Source of the DNA: UBA7672 sp047601145
Lineage (GTDB): Bacteria > Pseudomonadota > Alphaproteobacteria > Caulobacterales > Hyphomonadaceae
Assembly (NCBI GenBank): GCA_047601145.1
Contig: JASGJW010000001.1
Location: forward strand, 124,001-188,000
Direction of reading: 5' to 3'
DNA length: 64,000 nt
Shown here: positions 9,275-20,789 of the stretch, piece by piece
How positions within the stretch are numbered: the stretch's first letter is position 1
How the letters are laid out: each line of letters begins with the position of its first letter
Position numbers and translations under genes: made by a program
Notes under the pieces: model-generated
What the model was told of the DNA's origin: nothing
Databases searched by the model: none
Seen by the model: the letters and a program-made list of their open reading frames with translations, nothing else

Positions 9275-10642
9275 CTACTCCTCCCGGAGCCCGCTCCAGA
9301 GCGCATCGGTAATCGGGTCAAGAAGATAGCCCAAGGCGGTCCGGTCCCGTGTGGGAATCACCACTTCGGCAGGCATTCCTGGACCGATTTCAACGGCTTC
9401 GCCAAAAGCCTTTGTTGCGCGCATCATCTCATCAGGAGGTAGTTCGACCTGGATCTTGAAAAAGGCCTGGCCGGATTTGTCATTGACGAGTTGGTCGGCG
9501 GAGATCGTCGCAACCGACCCGAATAACCTCGGCGAACGTCGTGCATGGGCAATCAGGAACTTCACCTGAGCTTGCTGGCCGACCTTGATGTTGCGCGCAT
9601 CCTGCGGACGTATCACGGCATCGATGACGAGGTTGGCGCGGTCCGGTACGATTTCCATTAGGACCTGGCCCGGAGATACGACACCTCCTTCGGTAAAGGC
9701 CGACAAGCTCACGACCTGCCCGCTTGCCGTCGCTCGCACCTGCGCCCGCGCGATCTGAGCACGCACTTCGGCAAGCTGGGGCTCAAGGGTAAGGAGTTCG
9801 GTCTGGACGTCGCTTAACTCCTGGGCCGCCGTGTCACGCAGTTTTGCATTGAGATCGCGACGCTGTTCTTCGAACTCGGAGATCGTGCTGAGGTCGCGCT
9901 TGCGTTGCCCCTCCAGGGAATCGAGTTTTCCCGTCAATTCGGCGACGCTCGATTCCAGAGCCCGCACACGCGGAAGGGCTGCGTATCCACGCGTATAGAG
10001 GCCGCGGATGTCCTCCAATTGGCTCTGCGCCAGCGCCTTCTGGTCAACGACCGACTTGGTCTCGCCTTCCAATCCCTGAAGCGAGGCCCGAAGCTGCGCT
10101 ATCCTCTCCGTCAGAACCGCATTCTGGGTTCCCAGCACGCCAAGGCCCGCTCGGAACTCCTGGCTTTGCATGAGATAAGCGGCCTCTGCCTCCGCAGCTT
10201 CACTGGCCGGGGACTGCTTGATCCACTCCGGCCTCGGAAAACTCCTCGCGCCTTTGACTTCGGAGTCCAGCCGCGCTTCGCGCATGCGCAGCGCAATTGA
10301 TTTGCGCGCCAAGACGCTTTCGCGGGACTTCAGCTCGGTTGCGTCAATTTCGAGAAGCACATCGCCTTCGGTGACCCTCTGGCCTTCCCGCACCAACAGC
10401 TGCGATACGATCCCGCCGTCGCGATGCTGCACGGACTGCCGGTTACCGGCGACGACAATATGCCCCTGTCCGACAACGGCAGCGTCGAGCGGAATAAGCA
10501 TTCCGCCGACAAGGAAGACTGCAGCAAACGCGATGATCGCTATGAGACCCTTGCGTACGGGTTCATCAGCGCTGTCGTCGGCGGGGGGAATAGGAACGGC
10601 GTCAGATTGATCAAAGGAAGCAGATGCTGGCGTGACCGTCAT
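9275..10642 (-). CDS. HlyD-family type I secretion periplasmic adaptor
   Basis: This 455-residue membrane fusion protein links the inner-membrane ABC exporter to an outer-membrane TolC-type channel. It has a short cytoplasmic N-terminus and one membrane segment at about residues 32-55. A biotinyl-lipoyl-like half motif follows (HRDGGIVSQLLVREGQ, about 93-108). A long alpha-helical hairpin of roughly 200 residues comes next, and the C-terminal beta-barrel contains GQAFFKIQVEL. The length fits PrtE/HlyD-type adaptors. Its ATG overlaps the stop of the ABC transporter gene in the four-base sequence ATGA, so the two are translationally coupled. No TolC-like gene is in the window, so the outer-membrane partner must be encoded elsewhere. 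Confidence 0.93.
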   Translation of the reverse strand: MTVTPASASFDQSDAVPIPPADDSADEPVRKGLIAIIAFAAVFLVGGMLIPLDAAVVGQGHIVVAGNRQSVQHRDGGIVSQLLVREGQRVTEGDVLLEIDATELKSRESVLARKSIALRMREARLDSEVKGARSFPRPEWIKQSPASEAAEAEAAYLMQSQEFRAGLGVLGTQNAVLTERIAQLRASLQGLEGETKSVVDQKALAQSQLEDIRGLYTRGYAALPRVRALESSVAELTGKLDSLEGQRKRDLSTISEFEEQRRDLNAKLRDTAAQELSDVQTELLTLEPQLAEVRAQIARAQVRATASGQVVSLSAFTEGGVVSPGQVLMEIVPDRANLVIDAVIRPQDARNIKVGQQAQVKFLIAHARRSPRLFGSVATISADQLVNDKSGQAFFKIQVELPPDEMMRATKAFGEAVEIGPGMPAEVVIPTRDRTALGYLLDPITDALWSGLREE

Positions 10643-12471
10643 GTGACGCCGCCTCCGCCGCCCGGTACTGATGTCAGCGCCGGTCGCGCGTTCGCAAGAC
10701 TGCTCATGACTTCATCGCGCGAGCCAAACATTTGGACACGGCCCGCCACAAGGCTCAAGACCTTGTGCGCCGTGAACAACAGGTTCGACCTGTGGGTGAC
10801 AACGATGACGGTGCACCCTCGATCCCGCAAGCGGCGCAAGACTGCAGCGAGCGCTGCTTCACCGACGCTGTCCAAGTGCGCATTGGGTTCATCCATCACG
10901 ACGAGCGAGGGCGTGCGATAGATGGCGCGTGCGAGGGCCAGCCGCTGACGCTGCCCTCCCGAAAGCGCTGTTCCGCCGGCTTCAATCAGCGTGTCGTAGC
11001 CCAGCGGCAATTTGAGGATCTCTTCGTGGATGCTCGCGTCCTTGCACGCCTCGTAGACGGCTGCGTCAATGTCGGAAGGCGGGGCCGGGGTCTGCGTTTC
11101 GAATCTTGAAATGTTGTCGCGGACGGTCCCGGGAAGCAGGGCGACTTCCTGGGGCAGATAGCCGATGCGGGAATAAAGATCCTGCGGCCTCCACTGACTG
11201 ATTTCGGCCGCATCGAAGCGCACAAGGCCAGACGCCGGCACGAGCCCGAACAGGGCTTTGAGCAGTGTCGACTTTCCCGCGCCGGCCGGCCCGATGACGC
11301 CAAGCGTTTCTCCGGCAGAAACGGAGAATGAAACGCCGGCCAGGATGGGCGGTCCTGTTTCGGTGCGGACGACAAGATTTTCGACGTCGACCCGTCCGGC
11401 GAACGGAGGAAGCTGCATGCGCTTTGAGGCTTCCTCTGCGTCTGTCCAGAGTGCAGCCTTCAGGCGTGCATAGGCGTCCTGGGTGGAGACCAGCGGTCGC
11501 CAGGCGCCGACGATCTGCTCCATAGGCCCCAGCACGCGCCCCATCAGGATGGACGCGGCAATCATCGCGCCGGGAGCAATCGCGCCTTCGATCGCCAGCA
11601 GGGCGCCCAAGGCGAGCGCCAGGCTTTGCCAGAGCAAGCGCAGGAACTTCAGAACGGCGGTTGAGGTCAGTCCTGCGTTGCCGGCATGCGCATTGAGGGT
11701 GCGCGACTGTTCACGCCGGCGTTGCCACAGATTGATGACAGCCGGCGATATCCCAAGCGCCCTCACCGGCCCCGCATAATGCAGCGTCGCTTCTATTGAT
11801 GCGTTTACCGCCGCAACCGCTTCATTGGCACGGCTTGTCGGTTCGCGAACACGTCGCTCGGCCCGGATGGCGATCAGCAAGAAGAGACCGCCGCCGAGGA
11901 GAGCCAAGGCGGCAAGCGACCAGTGGAGCATGAAGAGGACAATCAGGAAGATCACTGCCCAGGGCGCATCGAACAGTGCAAGGACTGGCTGGCCCGTGAT
12001 GACGGCTCGAACCTGATCAAGGTCGCGCAATCCACGCCCGCTGCGCACATTGCCGTAGGAGGCGCCCTCCAGCATCGCGTCCATTGTCCGCCCGCTGAGC
12101 AACCGGTCGAGACGCATGCCGGCGCGCAATAGAAGATTGCTGCGCAAGCTGTCCAGGAAAGCCAACGTCGCCAGCGCGACAACCAAAGCCAATGTGATCG
12201 ACGCCAGCGTAATGGCGCTGCCCGAGGACAAGACCTTGTCGTAGACAAGCATCATGTAGATTGACGAGCTGAGATAGAGAATGCTCACCAGCGCGGAGTA
12301 AAGGAACACATACCGGTAGTGGCGACGCACAGCCTGAAATGCACGCGGCAGCGGCCCGTTGGCGCCGCTGTCGGGAGTTGCATCCAGCACGTCCCTCAGC
12401 CAACCGAAAATGGAAAGCAGTGAGCGGGGCGCTTCGGAGGCCTTGGCACTTGGCGGCAACCTGGCTTGCAT
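10639..12471 (-). CDS. Type I secretion ABC transporter, permease/ATPase (PrtD-like)
   Basis: This 610-residue half-transporter powers export of the neighbouring RTX proteins across the inner membrane. The N-terminal part (about 50-330) is a six-helix ABC membrane domain with no C39 peptidase domain. That matches exporters of RTX substrates that are not cleaved at a double-glycine leader. The ATPase domain shows Walker A GPAGAGKST, the Q-loop region GYLPQEVAL, signature LSGGQRQR and Walker B LVVMDEP followed by a D-loop. It is first in a minus-strand operon with the HlyD adaptor, the M10 protease and the giant RTX protein. The C-terminus ends in a Pro/Gly-rich tail. Confidence 0.93.
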   Translation of the reverse strand: MQARLPPSAKASEAPRSLLSIFGWLRDVLDATPDSGANGPLPRAFQAVRRHYRYVFLYSALVSILYLSSSIYMMLVYDKVLSSGSAITLASITLALVVALATLAFLDSLRSNLLLRAGMRLDRLLSGRTMDAMLEGASYGNVRSGRGLRDLDQVRAVITGQPVLALFDAPWAVIFLIVLFMLHWSLAALALLGGGLFLLIAIRAERRVREPTSRANEAVAAVNASIEATLHYAGPVRALGISPAVINLWQRRREQSRTLNAHAGNAGLTSTAVLKFLRLLWQSLALALGALLAIEGAIAPGAMIAASILMGRVLGPMEQIVGAWRPLVSTQDAYARLKAALWTDAEEASKRMQLPPFAGRVDVENLVVRTETGPPILAGVSFSVSAGETLGVIGPAGAGKSTLLKALFGLVPASGLVRFDAAEISQWRPQDLYSRIGYLPQEVALLPGTVRDNISRFETQTPAPPSDIDAAVYEACKDASIHEEILKLPLGYDTLIEAGGTALSGGQRQRLALARAIYRTPSLVVMDEPNAHLDSVGEAALAAVLRRLRDRGCTVIVVTHRSNLLFTAHKVLSLVAGRVQMFGSRDEVMSSLANARPALTSVPGGGGGVT

Positions 12472-12822
12472 AAGTCTCCGAACTGTCCTTCGCCGGGGAT
12501 CTTGGGCCGACCTGACCTCAAGCTTACCTCATCGCAGTTGCCGGTGTCATTGACAGATGCGCTTGGTTAAGCAGCTGCCCTGCTTCAAAAAACTCATGCA
12601 ACGCTGGCGCCGCCCCGGGGCGGTTGCGTGTCACACACCCTCACGATGGTAGGGGTCTGCCCTGTTAAAGCTCGCGCTGGAAGCGATCCCGTGAGGCCGA
12701 GCGGCGCTGCGGGGAACCTGACATTGGTGTCATACGCCGGGCCTACGGTTAATTGCGGGCTTTACACCGGCCGCCGGCAGAAGCATCAGGCGCGTTTGGT
12801 GATGCAAGGTCGCGTGAGGGAT
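12472..12822. other. Intergenic region between divergent secretion and sugar-nucleotide operons
   Basis: This 351-bp stretch separates two divergently transcribed units and must hold promoters for both. It contains a perfect 14-base GC palindrome at 12610-12623 with no U-tract, so it is not an obvious terminator. A reading frame is open upstream of the UXS start, but its residues look unlike any UXS N-terminus. I could not assign a promoter or operator with confidence. Confidence 0.4.
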
Positions 12823-13785
12823 ATGGCGCAAGCGAGTTCACTTCTGGAGAACCGTGCGCTCGTTTCGGGCGGCTCGGGCTTTCTTGGCTCACACCTGTGC
12901 GACCGGCTGATCGGACGCGGGCAGGAAGTCCTGTGCGTCGACAACCTGTTCACAGGCCAGAAACGCAACATCGCTCACCTGCACGGCAATCCGAAATTCG
13001 AATTCCTGCGCCATGACGTGACCTTCCCGCTCGTCGTGGAGGTCGACCAGATCTGGAACCTCGCCTGCCCGGCCAGCCCGATCCACTACCAGCATGACCC
13101 CGTGCAGACGACCAAGACCTCGGTGCACGGCGCGATCAACATGCTTGGCCTCGCCAAGCGGCTCGGCGCGAAGATCCTCCAGGCATCCACCTCCGAGGTC
13201 TATGGCGATCCGACCATTCACCCGCAGACGGAAGAATACTGGGGCAACGTCAATCCGATCGGCCCGCGCTCCTGCTATGACGAGGGCAAGCGCTGCGCCG
13301 AGACGCTGTTCTTCGATTACCACCGGCAGAACAAGCTGCGCATCAAGGTGCTGCGCATCTTCAACACCTATGGCCCGCGCATGCACCCGTCCGATGGGCG
13401 CGTCGTGTCGAACTTCATCGTGCAGGCGCTGAAGGGCGAGAACATCACCATCTATGGCGACGGCAAGCAGACCCGTTCCTTCTGCTATGTCGACGACCTC
13501 ATCGAGGGAATGATCCGCCTGATGGATTCGCCCGACGAGGTCACCGGCCCGATCAATGTCGGCAATCCCGGCGAGTTCACGATGATCGAACTGGCGGAAG
13601 CGGTGCTCAAGCTCACGGGCTCGAAGTCGAAGCTTATCCGCATGCCGCTGCCAGCCGACGATCCCAAGCAGCGCCAGCCCGACATCACCCGCGCCCGCAA
13701 TACGCTCGGCTGGGAGCCGAAGGTCCAGCTCGAGGATGGTCTGAAGGAAACAATCGCCTATTTCCGGAAGCTGCTGAACGAGTAG
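12823..13785 (+). CDS. UDP-glucuronate decarboxylase (UDP-xylose synthase)
   Basis: This SDR-family enzyme (about 320 residues) converts UDP-glucuronate to UDP-xylose with bound NAD. It has the Rossmann motif GGSGFLGSHL near residue 18, the UXS-typical segments ASTSEVYGDP and NPIGPRSCYDEGKR (catalytic Tyr and Lys as YxxxK), and FNTYGPRMHPSDGRVVSNF. The frame is open further upstream to a GTG at 12628, but a start at 12823 gives the usual family length and begins just before the Rossmann fold. An alternative ATG lies at 12802. It heads a plus-strand cluster with dTDP-rhamnose genes, which suggests a surface polysaccharide containing xylose or a derived sugar and rhamnose. Confidence 0.92.
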   Translation: MAQASSLLENRALVSGGSGFLGSHLCDRLIGRGQEVLCVDNLFTGQKRNIAHLHGNPKFEFLRHDVTFPLVVEVDQIWNLACPASPIHYQHDPVQTTKTSVHGAINMLGLAKRLGAKILQASTSEVYGDPTIHPQTEEYWGNVNPIGPRSCYDEGKRCAETLFFDYHRQNKLRIKVLRIFNTYGPRMHPSDGRVVSNFIVQALKGENITIYGDGKQTRSFCYVDDLIEGMIRLMDSPDEVTGPINVGNPGEFTMIELAEAVLKLTGSKSKLIRMPLPADDPKQRQPDITRARNTLGWEPKVQLEDGLKETIAYFRKLLNE

Positions 13786-14080
13786 CTGCCAGGCCGGCTT
13801 GAATTCGTGTGCCCGTTCGGGCGCAAGCCGAAAATGTCAAATCAGGCGCTTACCAGACACATCACTCTGGAAGCAGTCGCAATTGCGACCTGGCCTGCCA
13901 GGCATCTCGACGGCCGGCTCATCGATTGGCTTATCTGCCGTTCGACAGCCAGGCCAACGCGGGTTAGGTCTGAGCGCGCGAGTAACTGGACCTCGCCCGA
14001 CGATGCGATCTTTAATCCAGGCGGTTGAAAGCCCGATTCCCGGCACTGGGCCTATTCGATTTCAAGGTGGAGCGAGCGAC

Positions 14081-14975
14081 TTGGCGCGCAAAGGCATCGT
14101 ACTAGCTGGAGGCGCAGGCACACGCCTGCATCCCATTACACAAGGCACAATCAAGCAGCTGCTGCCGATCTACGACAAGCCGCTGATCTACTATCCCCTC
14201 TCCGTACTCATGCTGGCCGGCATTCGCGAGGTCATGGTGATCACTACGCCGCGCGACGCTCGCGCCTTCTCCGACCTACTGGGCGATGGCTCGCAATTCG
14301 GCATCAACATCACCTACGCCCCACAACCGAGCCCGGATGGGCTGGCGCAGGCCTTCATCATCGGCCGCGAGTTCGTTGGCCGCGATCCGAGTTGCCTGAT
14401 ACTCGGCGACAACCTGTTCTTCGGCCACGGACTCGAGGATCACCTATCGGCCGCGAACGCGGCGAAGTCAGGCGCCAGCGTCTTCACCTATCACGTCCGC
14501 GATCCGGAACGTTACGGCGTCGTCGAGTTCGACGCCGCCGGAAAGCCGGTCAAGCTTCACGAGAAGCCCAGGACATTCAAATCGAACTACGCGATCACAG
14601 GGCTCTATTTCTATGACAACCAGGTCCTCGACATCGCCGCGTCCATCAAACCGTCTGCACGTGGTGAACTCGAGATCACGGATGTGAACCAGGTGTATCT
14701 CGACAACGGCCAGCTCAACTGCGTCCGGCTGGGTCGTGGCTTCTCCTGGCTTGACGCCGGCACGCCCGACAGCCTGCTCGAATTCCGCCCAGTTCGTTCA
14801 GACGATCGAGAAGCGCCAGGGCCTGCGTATCGCCTGCCTCGAGGAAATTGCCTTCCGGAAAGGCTTCATCAGCCTTGAGCAACTGGACCGCACAGCAAAA
14901 ACGCTCGCCAAGAGCGACTATGGCCAGTACCTCCTCCGGATTGTAGCGGAAGCTTCAGGCGCACCTGACGCCTGA
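14081..14975 (+). CDS. rmlA: Glucose-1-phosphate thymidylyltransferase RmlA, frame broken near the C-terminus
   Basis: RmlA makes dTDP-glucose from dTTP and glucose-1-phosphate, the first step of dTDP-rhamnose synthesis. The preferred start is TTG at 14081, preceded by AGGTGGAG (14065-14072). It gives MARKGIVLAGGAGTRLHP with the nucleotidyltransferase GGxGTRL motif. The frame reads normally to DAGTPDSLLE at about 14780 and then turns into unrelated sequence ending at 14878. From 14784 the next frame encodes the expected conserved tail (SAQFVQTIEKRQGL...EEIAFRKGFI...YGQYL) and stops at 14975. Removing one T from the GAATTC at 14780-14785 restores a collinear protein of about 297 residues, the normal length. 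Either the sequence has an extra base or the gene is inactivated. rmlC, rmlB and rmlD around it are intact. Confidence 0.88.
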
Positions 14976-14997
14976 CTGCCGCACGTTCGAGGACCGG

Positions 14998-15564
14998 ATG
15001 TTTCAGAGACTGGCGATCCCCGACGTATTCGTGTTCACGCCGAAGCGCCTCGGCGATGATCGCGGCTTCTTCGTCGAGACCTACGCGCGCAAGGTGCTGG
15101 AGCCCATGACCGGCCCACTCGATTGGGTGCAGGACAATCATTCCCGCTCCAATCCGAAAGGTACGCTGCGCGGGCTTCACTTCCAGGCGCCGCCCTTCGC
15201 GCAGGACAAGCTGGTGCGTTGCGTGCGCGGCAGCATTCTCGACGTCGCGGTCGATGTCCGCTACGGGTCCCCGACGTTCGGCCAGCACGTCTGCGCCAAG
15301 CTCACGGAGTCAGGCGGCGAGCAGATCTTCGCGCCGAAAGGTTTCGCGCACGGCTTCGTCACGCTCGAGGATGGTTGCGAGGTGATCTACAAGGTCACGA
15401 ACTACTACAGCGCGGCGCACGATCGCGGCGTGAGGTGGAACGACCCTGCCCTCGGCATCAACTGGGGTTTCGCCGAAAAGGACGTTACGCTGTCGCCCAG
15501 GGACGCTGCCCTCCCAATGCTGGCCGACACGGGCGTACATTTCCGGTACGGTCAGATGGAGTAA
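14998..15564 (+). CDS. rmlC: dTDP-4-dehydrorhamnose 3,5-epimerase
   Basis: This 188-residue cupin enzyme epimerises dTDP-4-keto-6-deoxyglucose at C3 and C5, the third step of dTDP-L-rhamnose synthesis. The family segments are present: DDRGFFVETY, the catalytic histidine in GTLRGLHFQ, the RmlC-type KLVRCVRGSILDVAVD, and KGFAHGFVTL. The length is typical. It sits 22 bp after the restored end of rmlA and 6 bp before rmlB, clearly in the same operon. Confidence 0.96.
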   Translation: MFQRLAIPDVFVFTPKRLGDDRGFFVETYARKVLEPMTGPLDWVQDNHSRSNPKGTLRGLHFQAPPFAQDKLVRCVRGSILDVAVDVRYGSPTFGQHVCAKLTESGGEQIFAPKGFAHGFVTLEDGCEVIYKVTNYYSAAHDRGVRWNDPALGINWGFAEKDVTLSPRDAALPMLADTGVHFRYGQME

Positions 15565-15570
15565 TCATCC

Positions 15571-16626
15571 ATGCGCATGATCGTTACCGGAGGAGCAGGC
15601 TTCATCGGCTCGTCGCTGGCGCGTCTCGCGATCGCCCAGGGGCATGACGTGCTGGTGGTCGACAAGCTCACCTATGCCGGCAATCGTTCATCGCTGCGCG
15701 ATATCGAGGGCAACCAGCGCTTCTCGTTCCGCCAGGCCGACATCTGCGATGACGAGGCCGTGGCCGCGGCCCTGCAGGAATTCGAACCCGACGCGGTGTT
15801 CCATCTTGCAGCCGAAAGCCATGTCGACCGTTCGATCAACGGCGCCAGCGCCTTCATCGAGACCAACATCGTCGGAACCTTTCGCTTGCTCCAGGCCGTA
15901 CGAGGGTATTGGGAAAAGCTTTCAACAGCGCGCAGGCAAGCCTTCCGCTTCCTTCACGTCTCGACTGACGAGGTCTACGGCTCGCTTGGAGCCCACGGCC
16001 TCTTCCACGAGACCACCGCCTATGACCCGCGCTCGCCCTACTCCGCCAGCAAGGCCGCATCCGACCATCTCGCCAGCGCCTGGCATCACACCTATGGGCT
16101 GCCCGTGCTCATCTCTAACTGCTCGAACAATTACGGCCCGTATCACCTGCCGGAAAAGCTCATCCCGCTGGTGATCCTCAACGGCCTCGATGGAAAGAAC
16201 CTTCCCGTCTACGGCGATGGCTCGAACATCCGCGACTGGCTCTTTGTCGATGACCACGCGCGGGCGCTTATCAGCATCGTCGAGAAAGGTCGTCCGGGCG
16301 AAACCTACAATGTCGGCGGCCGCAACGAGCGCGCCAATCTCACCGTGGTCGAACGCATCTGCGACCTACTCGACAAGCACGCACCCTCAGGCGAGTCGCG
16401 CCGAAAACTCATCACTTTCGTGAAGGACCGCCCCGGTCACGATCACCGCTACGCCATCGACGCCACCAAGCTGGAAACGGAACTTGGCTGGCGTGCACAG
16501 GAGAATTTCGAGACCGGTATCGAACGCACGATCCGCTGGTATCTCGACAATGACTGGTGGTGGCGCCCGCTGCGCGAAGCTGGCCACGGCCTCGCCCGCC
16601 TCGGCCTTCCCGCGACGAAGGCCTGA
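15571..16626 (+). CDS. rmlB: dTDP-glucose 4,6-dehydratase
   Basis: This 351-residue extended SDR enzyme converts dTDP-glucose to dTDP-4-keto-6-deoxyglucose using tightly bound NAD. Visible motifs are the Rossmann TGGAGFIGS at residue 5, HLAAESHVDRSI, the STDEVYGSLG segment with the catalytic Thr/Asp/Glu region, YSASKAASDHL with Tyr and Lys, and NCSNNYGPYHLPEKLIPL. The length matches the family. It follows rmlC by 6 bp. The last rhamnose gene, rmlD, is separated from it by an antisense gene. Confidence 0.96.
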   Translation: MRMIVTGGAGFIGSSLARLAIAQGHDVLVVDKLTYAGNRSSLRDIEGNQRFSFRQADICDDEAVAAALQEFEPDAVFHLAAESHVDRSINGASAFIETNIVGTFRLLQAVRGYWEKLSTARRQAFRFLHVSTDEVYGSLGAHGLFHETTAYDPRSPYSASKAASDHLASAWHHTYGLPVLISNCSNNYGPYHLPEKLIPLVILNGLDGKNLPVYGDGSNIRDWLFVDDHARALISIVEKGRPGETYNVGGRNERANLTVVERICDLLDKHAPSGESRRKLITFVKDRPGHDHRYAIDATKLETELGWRAQENFETGIERTIRWYLDNDWWWRPLREAGHGLARLGLPATKA

Positions 16627-16627
16627 C

Positions 16628-17122
16628 CTACGGCAGCGTCTTGAATTCCGGCGACTGCATCATGGCGCGCGCAAGTTGGTTCCGCTCGCCAGTTTCCTTG
16701 AGGAATTTCAGATTCGCCGCTGCTCCGTCCTGGTCAGGCTCTCGGGCGAGGATCACACGGTACAAAGCTTGAAAGTAAGTCTCTGCCGTGGACTGCAGGT
16801 CCGCTTGTCCATCGATCTTGTCGGCTTCCATTTTCGCGAAGGCAGCAGCTAGGTCGACACCGGAGCCCTCTCCTTTGAAACCTGCAGCCGAAAGTTTCTC
16901 ACCGATATCAGCCGGGCAGGCAGCGCCAGTCATGTTCTTGCAGAAGCGCTGCACCAGATCGGCGTTAGCTCCCAGTTTCACCGCGTCGGTGCTATTTTCC
17001 GAATAGTGCGCCAGCGCAGCACCTGTCGCAGGCGATGCTGTGCCCAGGTTCCCTGGCGGATTTCCGTCGCAAGCGCCAAGAAGCGCTACCGCAGCCATCG
17101 CCATCAGCCATTTACGGTTCAT
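16628..17122 (-). CDS. DUF4214-type lipoprotein inserted in the rhamnose cluster
   Basis: This gene of about 164 residues lies on the opposite strand between rmlB and rmlD. The start at 17122 is chosen because GGAG lies eight bases upstream and the product begins with a lipoprotein signal (MNRKWLMAM...LLGAC). The C-terminal 45 residues (LYRVILAREPDQDG...LARAMMQSPEF) match the pattern of DUF4214, a short helical module found in secreted and surface proteins. The middle of the protein has no recognisable family. Its role is unknown; a cell-envelope or extracellular-matrix job is consistent with the sugar-nucleotide and RTX neighbours. It ends one base after the rmlB stop, so the two genes converge with no room for a terminator. 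Confidence 0.75.
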   Translation of the reverse strand: MNRKWLMAMAAVALLGACDGNPPGNLGTASPATGAALAHYSENSTDAVKLGANADLVQRFCKNMTGAACPADIGEKLSAAGFKGEGSGVDLAAAFAKMEADKIDGQADLQSTAETYFQALYRVILAREPDQDGAAANLKFLKETGERNQLARAMMQSPEFKTLP

Positions 17123-17269
17123 GTTGTCGCTCCGAACAATGGTGTGCGTCCCGCACCCGTTTGATAACCGCAACATCCCGCCGCCTCAAGGCGTGACGCC
17201 AGTCCGAAACCTGTCGACTTCACGGTGGCTGGAGGCGTAGGACTGGCGTGATCGGCAGGAACATATCGC

Positions 17270-18166
17270 ATGAAAGCGCTCGTCATCGGCGGAATCAGCG
17301 GCCAGGTCGCGCGGGCGCTCGCCGATCTCGATGGACCCGAATTCGGCATCGAAGTTGCCGGCCGGCCTGGCGCCGACCTCGCGAGGCCGGAGACGTTGCG
17401 CAACACAGTCCTCGCAGCGCGCCCCGACGTGGTGATCAATTGCGGCGCCTACACCGCCGTCGACCAGGCCGAGAGCGAACCTGCGATCGCACACGCGATC
17501 AATGCCGAAGGCCCCGCCGCGCTTGCCGCGGCCTGCCTCGACGCCGGCGCACCTCTCGTCCACATCTCGACGGACTATGTTTTCGATGGAACGAAGACCA
17601 CGCCCTATGTCGAGAGCGATCCAACCAATCCGCAAGGCGTCTACGGCGCCAGCAAGCTGGCCGGAGAGATGGCGGTCGCGGCCTCAGGCATCCGGCATGT
17701 GATCCTGCGCGTCTCCTGGGTTCACGCATCGATGGGCAAGAATTTCGTGCGGACGATGCTGCGTCTTGCCCGATCGCAGGAGAGGATCAACGTTGTCGCC
17801 GATCAGCTCGGCCGGCCCACCTATGCATCGCACCTTGCGATCGCTCTGCGCGATATCGCCGCCCGGCTAGTCCTCGACCCGCTCGCGCCAACGGGCGTCT
17901 TCCATCTTTCCGGATCAGGCGATCCCAGTTCGTGGCGGCAGTTTGCAGAGTTTGTGTTCTCAGCCTCGCAGGTACGCGGCGGCCCCACGGCTATTGCAGA
18001 CCCCGTTCCCACATCCGGCTATCCGACGGCTGCCAAGCGCCCCGCCAACTCGGTGCTCGACTGTGCAAAGATTGCTGAAGCCTATGGTCTTGTGATGCCC
18101 AGCTGGCGCCAGGGCGTTGAAGAGTGCGTTGAAGAGATCGCCGCCGGCGGATGGCAGGTTGGCTAG
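17270..18166 (+). CDS. rmlD: dTDP-4-dehydrorhamnose reductase
   Basis: This 298-residue SDR-family enzyme reduces dTDP-4-keto-L-rhamnose to dTDP-L-rhamnose. It shows an N-terminal nucleotide-binding turn (GGISGQVARAL) and INCGAYTAVDQAE. STDYVFDG, VYGASKLAGE with the catalytic Tyr/Lys pair, and RVSWVHASMGKNFV follow. Length and motif order are normal. It completes the RmlA-C-B-D set but is separated from rmlB by the antisense DUF4214 gene, so it probably has its own promoter in the 147-bp gap before it. Confidence 0.95.
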   Translation: MKALVIGGISGQVARALADLDGPEFGIEVAGRPGADLARPETLRNTVLAARPDVVINCGAYTAVDQAESEPAIAHAINAEGPAALAAACLDAGAPLVHISTDYVFDGTKTTPYVESDPTNPQGVYGASKLAGEMAVAASGIRHVILRVSWVHASMGKNFVRTMLRLARSQERINVVADQLGRPTYASHLAIALRDIAARLVLDPLAPTGVFHLSGSGDPSSWRQFAEFVFSASQVRGGPTAIADPVPTSGYPTAAKRPANSVLDCAKIAEAYGLVMPSWRQGVEECVEEIAAGGWQVG

Positions 18167-18308
18167 CCTCGCGAAGGCTGAGGCCTCTCCTCGAAGGCCT
18201 GCTCTCATTCCTCCGTCCGGATAGAGAAAGCTGAGCGCTCAGACGTTCGCTGGAAAATTTCCGCGCTTTCCCTGTGGGTTAAGCCGGCCGCAACATTTTT
18301 CAAGTTTT

Positions 18309-20771
<2,463 letters not shown>

Positions 20772-20789
20772 TCCGCCAAGCGGGTTGGT

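Noticed and set aside
12610..12623. Perfect GC palindrome upstream of UXS
   Set aside because: It has no U-tract and no known operator pattern, so it was not called a terminator or binding site.
12628..12822. N-terminal extension of the UXS frame from GTG 12628
   Set aside because: The extra 65 residues do not resemble any UXS and the family starts just before the Rossmann motif.
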